A stretch of DNA of 64,000 bases from assembly GCF_027530345.1 (NCBI RefSeq), contig NZ_JAPZQK010000009.1, positions 34,657-98,656 of the forward strand, in the 5' to 3' direction. Below are positions 57,490 through 64,000 of this stretch, one piece after another (the stretch's first letter is position 1; each line of letters opens with the position of its first letter). The notes under the pieces are model-generated. The model worked only from the letters and a program-made list of their open reading frames with translations, had not been told where the DNA came from and did not search any database. Source of the stretch: Silanimonas sp. (GTDB lineage Bacteria; Pseudomonadota; Gammaproteobacteria; Xanthomonadales; Xanthomonadaceae). Position numbers and translations under genes: made by a program.

Positions 57490-59538
57490 TCAATCGAACG
57501 CCCATTCCAGGCCCAGCTGCCACTCGCGGCCCGGCAGCGGCAGTTCGCGGGCGACGTGCCCCGTTCGCGGGTTCACGCCGAGCCCGCCGGCCACGTCGAT
57601 GTCCACGCCGCGGGCGTTGAAGAGGTTGTCGGCGTGCAGCCACAGGCGCAGTGCCGCGCTCGGGCGCCAGTTCACCTGCAGCATCACCCGCGGGTCGTTG
57701 GCCTCGGTCTGGAAGCCTTCGCGCGAACGCCAGTGCGCGCCCACGGTGGTATCCCATGCCTGCACGGGCAGCCAGTTCACCAGCAGGCTCGCGGTGTCGT
57801 GCGAGACGAACTGTCCGGGCGGCGCCTCGGCGATGCTCGCGGGCAGGCGGTAACGGTCCTCGAAGATCGTCGAGCCCGCCAGGCGCAGCCGCCATTGCGG
57901 CGAGGGCGTCCACTGCGCCACCGCTTCCAGGCCCTCGGTGTGCTGGCGGCCGGCATTCACCGTCGTCGCGGTGATGCCATTGAGCGGCACCACCACAAAG
58001 CCGTCCTCCGCATCGCGGTGGTAGTAGGTGCCGGAAAGCAGCCAATCGCCGGACTGGTAGCGCCCCAGCAGCTCGGTGGTGCGCACCTGCGTGGGCTTCA
58101 GCCCCGGCGACCCGGCGATCACCGGGTTGTTCTGCAGGAAGAGCTGGCCCAGCGAGGGCGCGAAGAACGCTTCCTGCACCAGCAGTTTCATCGTGTAGCG
58201 CTCGCCGGGCGTCCACACCCATGCCGCGCGCGGCGACAGGGCCGAGCCGCTCTGCTCGTAGTCGTCGTAGCGCGCGCCGAGCACCAAGCGGTGGTCGGGG
58301 GCGACGCGCCAATCGTCCTCGACGAAGGCCGCGCTCATGCGGTCGCGCGCGCCGTCGGCGACGAAGCGCAGGCCCGTGCTCTCGAAGCGCCCGAACGGGA
58401 AGAGGATCGGCACCAGCGTGTAGTTGGCCTGCAGGTCGGCTTGCGTGGTGCGGCCGGATTGCGTTTCGCCGCCGAAGGTGAGCGTGTGCGCGCCGAAGCG
58501 GCGCTGCAGCGTGAGCCCCCCCGACTGGTTGCGGTGGGTGAGCACGCCGCGCTGGCGCAGGTCGATGGTAGTGGTCGGGCCGCCGGCCGAAGGGAGCGCC
58601 ACGACGCCCACCACCGCACTCAGCGCATAGCGCTGGCGAAGCGCGCTGGCGAAGCCTTCCAGGCGCCAATCGCCGAGGTCCACCTTGCCGCTGTAGCGCC
58701 ACCAGGTGGTGTCCAGCTCGCTCTCGTCGCCGGGGTTGATGGAGCCGTTGAGGCCGTAATGGCCCTCGATGTCGGAATCGTGGTGCAGCACCTGCAGGCC
58801 GTGGCTGCCGCGGCCGAGGTCGAGGATGGCGGTGCGCGTCGTGGACGATTCGGTGCTCTCCGAGACCCGCCCGAAGCGGTCGAACAGCCCCTCGTAACCC
58901 GGCGTTTCGTCCTCTTCCTGCAGGGCACGCAGGTCGAGCCGCCACTCGCCGTGGCTCGCCCCGGTGATCACCTGCGCCGCATGGCCCCCCTCCGGCGACA
59001 CCATGGCTCCCACGAGGCCGTCGCCGCGCCGGGTGACCACGTTCACCACCTCGTCGCTGGGGCCGCCGCCGAAGCGCGCGCCGCCCGGGCCGCGGATGAT
59101 CTCGACGCGCTCCACCATCGAAAGCGGGAAATCGCGCACCACGCCCCAGGCCCGAACGGACTGCATGGTGTTCACCCGCTGGCCATCGATGGCCAGCAGG
59201 CCGCCGCCGGCCGTGCCGGGGTTGCCACGCAGCACCGTGCGGTTCTCGAGGCCCGTGGCGGCCACCCGCGAGGTGTAGGCGCCGGGCACCCAGTTCAGCA
59301 CCTCGTGCAGGTGGCGAAAGCCCAGCCGCTCCAGCTCCTGGCGTTCGAGGACCGTGATGCTGGCCGTGGCGTCGCGCAGGGAGCTGGCGTTGAAGCTGGC
59401 CGCGCTGACGTCGATCTCCAGCAGCTCGTCGAGGCTGAGGTCGAGCAGGGCCGGATCCTGCGTGCGCGCCGCCGCCATGGCAGGCCCCATCACTGCGAGG
59501 GCAAGCACGATGGCGATGGCCAGTCCGTTCTGGGGCAT
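57490..59538 (-). CDS. TonB-dependent outer-membrane receptor
   Basis: A 682-residue protein. A signal peptide ends near AAARTQD, followed by DLSLDELLEIDVSAASF and a plug domain (ERLGFRHLHEVLNWVPGAY, TVLRGNPGTAGGGLLAIDGQRVN, EIIRGPGGARFGGG). The remaining part is a beta barrel ending in GLEWAFD. The substrate is not evident: no iron-regulatory box lies upstream and no transport genes are near. It could take up siderophore, cobalamin or another ligand. Confidence 0.88.
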   Translation of the reverse strand: MPQNGLAIAIVLALAVMGPAMAAARTQDPALLDLSLDELLEIDVSAASFNASSLRDATASITVLERQELERLGFRHLHEVLNWVPGAYTSRVAATGLENRTVLRGNPGTAGGGLLAIDGQRVNTMQSVRAWGVVRDFPLSMVERVEIIRGPGGARFGGGPSDEVVNVVTRRGDGLVGAMVSPEGGHAAQVITGASHGEWRLDLRALQEEDETPGYEGLFDRFGRVSESTESSTTRTAILDLGRGSHGLQVLHHDSDIEGHYGLNGSINPGDESELDTTWWRYSGKVDLGDWRLEGFASALRQRYALSAVVGVVALPSAGGPTTTIDLRQRGVLTHRNQSGGLTLQRRFGAHTLTFGGETQSGRTTQADLQANYTLVPILFPFGRFESTGLRFVADGARDRMSAAFVEDDWRVAPDHRLVLGARYDDYEQSGSALSPRAAWVWTPGERYTMKLLVQEAFFAPSLGQLFLQNNPVIAGSPGLKPTQVRTTELLGRYQSGDWLLSGTYYHRDAEDGFVVVPLNGITATTVNAGRQHTEGLEAVAQWTPSPQWRLRLAGSTIFEDRYRLPASIAEAPPGQFVSHDTASLLVNWLPVQAWDTTVGAHWRSREGFQTEANDPRVMLQVNWRPSAALRLWLHADNLFNARGVDIDVAGGLGVNPRTGHVARELPLPGREWQLGLEWAFD

Positions 59539-59685
59539 GGGGAGTACGTGGGCTGCGGCAATGCAGCATACCCGGCGTTCACACCGTCATGGCAAGGGCG
59601 GCGAGCGGGGAGGGATCGTCAAAACCTGCGAACCCGCCCCAGAAGTTAAACTCGCCGCCTTTCCCGCAATAGCGACGTGGCCGCC

Positions 59686-62600
59686 ATGAGCACCCCCGCC
59701 AGCCAGATCCCCCAGAACGCCGCCGAAGCCACCCCCCTGCGCTTCGTCACCGCCGCCTCGCTGTTCGACGGCCACGACGCCGCCATCAACGTGATGCGCC
59801 GGCTGATCCAGTCGCAGGGCGCCGAGGTCATCCACCTCGGGCACAACCGCTCGGTGGAGGACGTGGTGCGCGCCGCGCTGCAGGAAGACGCCGACGGCAT
59901 CGCGCTCAGCAGCTACCAGGGCGGCCACACCGAGTACTTCAAGTACATGGTGGACATGCTGAAAGAGCGCGGCGCCTCGCACATCCGCGTGTTCGGCGGC
60001 GGCGGCGGCACCATCACGCCGGAGGAGATCGCCGAGCTGCAGGCCTACGGCGTCGAGCGCATCTACCACCCGAACGACGGCATGCAGATGGGCCTCGTCG
60101 GGATGATCGAAGACCTCGTGCGCCGCGCGCACCAGCACCGCCAGCCCACGCAGAAGCCGACGGCCGTCGACGTGCAGGACGAGATCGCCGTGGGCCGCAT
60201 GCTCTCGGCCATCGAAGAGGGCCTGATTGCTGAAACCGAGCTCGCCACCCTGCGCAAGGGCTGGCAGCTGGCCGGCGGCAAGACCCCGGTGGTCGGCCTC
60301 ACCGGCACCGGCGGCGCGGGCAAGAGCTCGGTCACCGACGAGATCATCAACCGCTTTCTGCAGGCCTTCCCGGGCATGCGCATCGCCGTCATCTCGGTCG
60401 ACCCGACCCGCCGCCGCACCGGTGGCGCGCTGCTCGGCGACCGCATCCGCATGAACGCGCTGCGCTCGCCGCGCGTGTTCATGCGTTCGATGGCCACCCG
60501 CCGCCAGCACGTGGCGACGAACGCCGTGCTGAAGGACTGCATCGCCTTTCTGCGCGGCCTGAGCTACGACCTCGTGCTGGTGGAAACCGCCGGCATCGGC
60601 CAGAGCGATTCCGAGATCGTCGACCTCGTCGATTTCCCGGTGTACGTGATGACGAGCGACTACGGCGCGGCCAGCCAGCTCGAGAAGATCGACATGCTCG
60701 ATTACGCCGAGCTGGTGATCCTGAACAAGTTCGACCGCCGCGGCGCCGAAGACGCCCTGCGCGACGTTCGCAAGCAGTGGAAGCGCAACCGCGTGGCCTT
60801 CCAGATGCCGGACGACGAAGTGCCGGTCTACCCGACCATCGCTTCGCAGTTCAACGACCCCGGCGTGAGCTGGATGTTCGCCAACCTGTGCCAGCGCCTG
60901 AAGGCCAAGCTGGGCGAGGGCATCGCCTCGAACGCCTGCAGCTTCGCGCCCACCATCGATACAAGCCTGAAGGAACCGCGCGCCACCGTGCTGATCCCCG
61001 GCGCGCGCATCCGGTATTTGGCTGAAATTGCCGAACAAGGTCGGCGCATCAATGGCGACATCCAGCGCCAGAGCGAAGCCGCCGAGCGCGCGCAGGCCTG
61101 CTGGTCCGCGCTCAAGGAGCTGGGCGATGCCGCCCTGCCCAAGGCGCTCGATCTCTACGCCGCCGATGCCCTGCGCGAAGGCGGCGACCGCAGCCTGCTC
61201 ACGCTGCGCCAGCGCTACAACGACGCGCTGAACGCGCTCTCCACCGAAAGCCTCGCGCTGCTGCGCGCCTGGCCGGAGCGGCTGAAGTCGGTCACCGACG
61301 AGTTCACCGAATACCAGGTGCGCGACAAGGTCATCCGCGTTGAGAACTACCGCGAAAGCTTGAGCCACCAGAAGATCCCGAAGATCGCTGCCCCGCAGTG
61401 GAAGAGCTGGGGCGAGCTGCTCATTTTCCTCGGCAAGGAAAACCTGCCCGGCCACTACCCCTACACCGGCGGCGTGTACCCCTACCGCCGCAGCGGCGAA
61501 GACCCCATCCGCATGTTCGCGGGCGAGGGCACGCCGGAGCGCACCAACCGCCGCTTCCACTACCTGAGCGTGGGCCAGCCCGCCGCGCGGCTCTCCACCG
61601 CGTTCGACAGCGTGACGCTGTACGGCGAAGACCCGGCCGAGCGCCCGGACATCTACGGCAAGATCGGCAACAGCGGTGTCTCCATCGCCACGCTGGACGA
61701 CATGAAGAAGCTGTACTCCGGCTTCGACCTGTGCGCGCCCAGCACCAGCGTGAGCATGACGATCAATGGCCCCGCGCCGATGATCCTCGCCATGTTCATG
61801 AACACCGCCATCGACCAGCAGGTGGAAAAGCACCTGAAGGCCGACCCCGCACTGTGGGCCGTGGCCGAGCAGCGCATCGCCAAGCTCTTCGAGGGCCGCA
61901 CGCGCCCGGTGTATTCCGGCGAGCTGCCCGAGGGCAACAACGGCCTCGGCCTCGGCCTGCTGGGCGTGACCGGCGACCAAGTGGTGGATGCCGAGACCTA
62001 CGCCCGCATCAAGGCCCACACGCTGGCCACCGTGCGCGGCACCGTGCAGGCCGACATCCTGAAAGAGGACCAGGCGCAGAACACCTGCATCTTCAGCACC
62101 GAGTTCGCGCTGCGGATGATGGGCGACATCCAGCAGTACTTCGTCGACCAGAAGGTGCGCAACTTCTACTCGGTGAGCATCTCGGGCTACCACATCGCCG
62201 AGGCCGGGGCGAACCCGATCTCGCAGCTGGCTTTCACGCTCAGCAACGGCTTCACCATCGTCGAGTACTACCTCGCGCGCGGCATGAAGATCGACGATTT
62301 CGCGCCGAACCTGTCGTTCTTCTTCAGCAACGGCATGGACCCGGAATACACGGTGATCGGCCGCGTGGCCCGCCGCATCTGGGCCCGCGCCATGCGCGAG
62401 CGCTACGGCGCCAACGAGCGCAGCCAGATGCTGAAGTACCACATCCAGACCAGCGGCCGCTCCCTGCACGCGCAGGAGATCCAGTTCAACGACATCCGCA
62501 CCACGCTGCAGGCCCTGTACGCGCTGTTCGACAACTGCAACAGCCTGCACACCAACGCCTACGACGAGGCCATCACAACGCCGACGGAAGAGAGCGTGCG

Positions 62601-63138
62601 CCGCGCCGTGGCCATCCAGATGATCATCAACAAAGAGCTGGGGCTGAACTTCAACGAGAACCCCTGGCAGGGCAGCTTCGTGGTGGACCAGCTCACCGAC
62701 CTGGTGGAAGAGGCCGTGTACAAGGAGTTCGAGGCCATCAGCGAGCGCGGCGGCGTGCTGGGCGCCATGGACACCATGTACCAGCGCGGCAAGATCCAGG
62801 AAGAATCGCTCTACTACGAGCACAAGAAGCACGACGGCAGCCTGCCGCTGGTGGGCGTGAACACCTTCCTCGGCAAGGACCACGGCGGCGAGATCACCAC
62901 CACCATCGAGCTCATTCGTAGTACTGAAGAAGAAAAAGGCCAGCAGATCACCAACGTGCGCGCCTACCAGGGCGCGCGGAATGGTGGCGCCTCAGAGGGC
63001 CTGAAGCCGCTGCAGCAGACGGCGCGGAAGCGCGAGAACCTGTTCGCCGCGTTGGTTGAAGCGGTGAAGACCCACAGCCTCGGTCAGATCAGCCATGCGC
63101 TGTATGAGGTGGGTGGGGAGTATCGGCGGAACATGTAA
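59686..63138 (+). CDS. icmF: Fused isobutyryl-CoA mutase (IcmF)
   Basis: A 1150-residue cobalamin-dependent mutase. Residues about 15-150 are the B12-binding domain ([14 protein letters not shown] with the cobalamin His, and [16 protein letters not shown]). Residues about 200-420 are a MeaI-type P-loop G-protein chaperone ([19 protein letters not shown]-like [30 protein letters not shown]). The C-terminal part from about residue 580 is the radical mutase domain. It interconverts isobutyryl- and n-butyryl-CoA, or pivalyl/isovaleryl-CoA. GTG 59677 is an alternative start. Confidence 0.95.
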   Translation: MSTPASQIPQNAAEATPLRFVTAASLFDGHDAAINVMRRLIQSQGAEVIHLGHNRSVEDVVRAALQEDADGIALSSYQGGHTEYFKYMVDMLKERGASHIRVFGGGGGTITPEEIAELQAYGVERIYHPNDGMQMGLVGMIEDLVRRAHQHRQPTQKPTAVDVQDEIAVGRMLSAIEEGLIAETELATLRKGWQLAGGKTPVVGLTGTGGAGKSSVTDEIINRFLQAFPGMRIAVISVDPTRRRTGGALLGDRIRMNALRSPRVFMRSMATRRQHVATNAVLKDCIAFLRGLSYDLVLVETAGIGQSDSEIVDLVDFPVYVMTSDYGAASQLEKIDMLDYAELVILNKFDRRGAEDALRDVRKQWKRNRVAFQMPDDEVPVYPTIASQFNDPGVSWMFANLCQRLKAKLGEGIASNACSFAPTIDTSLKEPRATVLIPGARIRYLAEIAEQGRRINGDIQRQSEAAERAQACWSALKELGDAALPKALDLYAADALREGGDRSLLTLRQRYNDALNALSTESLALLRAWPERLKSVTDEFTEYQVRDKVIRVENYRESLSHQKIPKIAAPQWKSWGELLIFLGKENLPGHYPYTGGVYPYRRSGEDPIRMFAGEGTPERTNRRFHYLSVGQPAARLSTAFDSVTLYGEDPAERPDIYGKIGNSGVSIATLDDMKKLYSGFDLCAPSTSVSMTINGPAPMILAMFMNTAIDQQVEKHLKADPALWAVAEQRIAKLFEGRTRPVYSGELPEGNNGLGLGLLGVTGDQVVDAETYARIKAHTLATVRGTVQADILKEDQAQNTCIFSTEFALRMMGDIQQYFVDQKVRNFYSVSISGYHIAEAGANPISQLAFTLSNGFTIVEYYLARGMKIDDFAPNLSFFFSNGMDPEYTVIGRVARRIWARAMRERYGANERSQMLKYHIQTSGRSLHAQEIQFNDIRTTLQALYALFDNCNSLHTNAYDEAITTPTEESVRRAVAIQMIINKELGLNFNENPWQGSFVVDQLTDLVEEAVYKEFEAISERGGVLGAMDTMYQRGKIQEESLYYEHKKHDGSLPLVGVNTFLGKDHGGEITTTIELIRSTEEEKGQQITNVRAYQGARNGGASEGLKPLQQTARKRENLFAALVEAVKTHSLGQISHALYEVGGEYRRNM

Positions 63139-63157
63139 TGAGCGAAGGAGATTTGTG

Positions 63158-63860
63158 ATGCAGCACGAGTTCGAGAAGTTCAGCGACGAGCAGGGCGAAT
63201 CAGAGATCTCTTGGAAATCGTTGCCACCAGAGCGCGAGTTTTTTGCCTCGCCGTACGATCCTCCCGTGAAAAGCCTTATTCAGGAGATAAAGGACAAGGA
63301 GCTCGTGGTTCGACCGACGTTCCAACGGGCCTTCGTCTGGGATGCGGTTCGTCAAAGCTGATTTGTCGAGTCAATTTTGCTAAACATTCCCGTCCCTAAT
63401 CTCTTCTTCGCCGAAGACGATGACAAGACGAAAGTCGTTGTTGACGGCCAGCAGCGCCTCACGGCGCTGCACCATTTTCAGGAAAACAGATTTCCTTTGA
63501 AGGGCTTGGAGTCTTTGTCTGCGCTGAATGGAAAGCGCTTTGAGGACTTGACTGATCGTCAGCAAAGGATCTTCAACAACCGAACCCTGCGTTGCCTTGT
63601 TATCTCGGCTAGAAGTGATTCGGAGATCAGGTTTCAGGTCTTCGAGAGGCTCAACCAAGGCGGTGTGCCGCTGAACGCACAGGAGGTTCGCCATTGTGTC
63701 TACCGCGGCTCCCTCAACGACCTTCTGCATCAGTTGGCGAAAGACCCCAACTGGCTGAGCATCTTGGGGAAGGATGAGCCTAGTCCTCGGATGACAGATT
63801 GCGAGCTGATACTTCGGTTCTTGAGTTTCCGCGATAAGGGGAAGGGTTATTCGCCACCGC
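63158..63860 (+). pseudogene. DUF262-family (GmrS-like) gene, broken by a stop codon and by an IS
   Basis: Both halves are one frame: before the stop it reads VRPTFQRAFVWDAVRQS, then TGA at 63359-63361, then FVESILLNIPVPNLFF and VVDGQQRLTALHHF. This is the continuous N-terminal core of DUF262 proteins, which include GmrSD-type restriction enzymes and other defence proteins. The family usually has Arg or Lys at the stop position, so CGA to TGA is a likely cause. The frame then ends at the IS3 end at 63861, before the C-terminal half. The start ATG follows GAAGGAGAT. Base composition is visibly more AT-rich than the rest of the window. Confidence 0.82.
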
Positions 63861-64000
63861 TGAACCGCCCCGGCTTTTCCGGAGGCTGTTTTCGTTGAGT
63901 CACGCCGCTTTAGCGTAACCGCTGGTCTCGGCGTAGAACGCCGCCTCTGCTTCCGCCGGGGGAATGTAGCCGATCGGCCCCAGCAGTCGCTTTGTGTTGT
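63861..64000 (-). mobile_element. IS3-family insertion sequence, one end only
   Basis: The terminal inverted repeat begins TGAACCGCCCCGGCTTTTCC at 63861, matching IS3-family ends. Inside lies the 3' end of an IS3-type transposase orfB. The other end is beyond the window. The element interrupts the DUF262 gene at about its codon 235. Confidence 0.85.
63900..64000 (-). CDS. IS3-family transposase OrfB, C-terminal fragment
   Basis: Reading leftward, the last 32 residues include KRLLGPIGYIPPAEAEAAFY, the conserved end of IS3-family integrase-type transposases, followed by a stop at 63902-63900. The start and catalytic DDE region are outside the window. Confidence 0.88.
   Translation of the reverse strand, partial: NTKRLLGPIGYIPPAEAEAAFYAETSGYAKAA

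Noticed and set aside
59587..62883. A 1098-residue minus-strand open frame opposite icmF.
   Set aside because: The plus strand encodes an unmistakable IcmF over the whole range; the opposite frame has only His/Val/Ala-rich sequence without motifs.

Overview
The window is GC-rich, densely packed bacterial chromosome. Genes cover almost everything, no gap exceeds about 200 bases, and I see no rRNA, tRNA or CRISPR. The gene set points to a gammaproteobacterium of the Xanthomonadales/Lysobacterales type: a complete hisGDCBHAF(IE) operon with bifunctional HisB and fused HisIE behind a small TrpR-family regulator, a short FeoB with a Cys-rich partner, an EfpL paralogue of EF-P, and a methionine-salvage mtnBDC set. 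The placement is inference from gene content, not from a marker gene.

Layout. 1-8.8 kb: an electron-transfer operon (outer-membrane barrel, decaheme cytochrome with a C-terminal LVIVD propeller, pentaheme cytochrome, and a flavoprotein with two cyclic-nucleotide-binding domains and four 4Fe-4S sites). 8.9-17.3 kb: GNAT enzyme, TrpR-like regulator and the his operon. 17.4-23.7 kb: metallophosphatase, glycosyltransferase, old-yellow-enzyme, mtnB-mtnD-mtnC, HiPIP. 23.8-30.4 kb: rmuC, two APC permeases, Nudix hydrolase, efpL and an SDR dehydrogenase. 30.5-33.0 kb: HD-GYP protein and two lipoproteins. 33.1-38.2 kb: leucine-catabolic operon (hydratase, cupin, mccA, hmgL, SH3-GNAT fusion). 38.3-40.6 kb: Fur-boxed feoAB plus a Cys-rich peptide. 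40.7-47.4 kb: an HscC/J-protein pair, mccB, an Ala-rich repeat lipoprotein and a thiolase. 47.5-52.3 kb: an envelope-stress operon (RHH-like protein, PspA, YqiJ, flotillin and two small proteins). 52.4-59.5 kb: a NarL-type two-component pair, a membrane protein, isovaleryl-CoA dehydrogenase, leucine dehydrogenase and a TonB-dependent receptor. 59.7-63.1 kb: fused isobutyryl-CoA mutase IcmF. 63.2 kb to the end: a DUF262 gene broken by a stop codon and by an IS3-family element that runs off the window.

How the genes work together. Leucine dehydrogenase, isovaleryl-CoA dehydrogenase, both methylcrotonyl-CoA carboxylase subunits, methylglutaconyl-CoA hydratase and HMG-CoA lyase take leucine to acetyl-CoA and acetoacetate; only the branched-chain ketoacid dehydrogenase is not seen. 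The thiolase and IcmF extend the same acyl-CoA theme. The best candidate for a little-described system is the first operon, which links an outer-membrane barrel, periplasmic multiheme cytochromes and a putative nucleotide-gated cytoplasmic flavo-iron-sulfur protein. The RHH-PspA-YqiJ-flotillin operon, with in-phase direct repeats at its promoter, is second.
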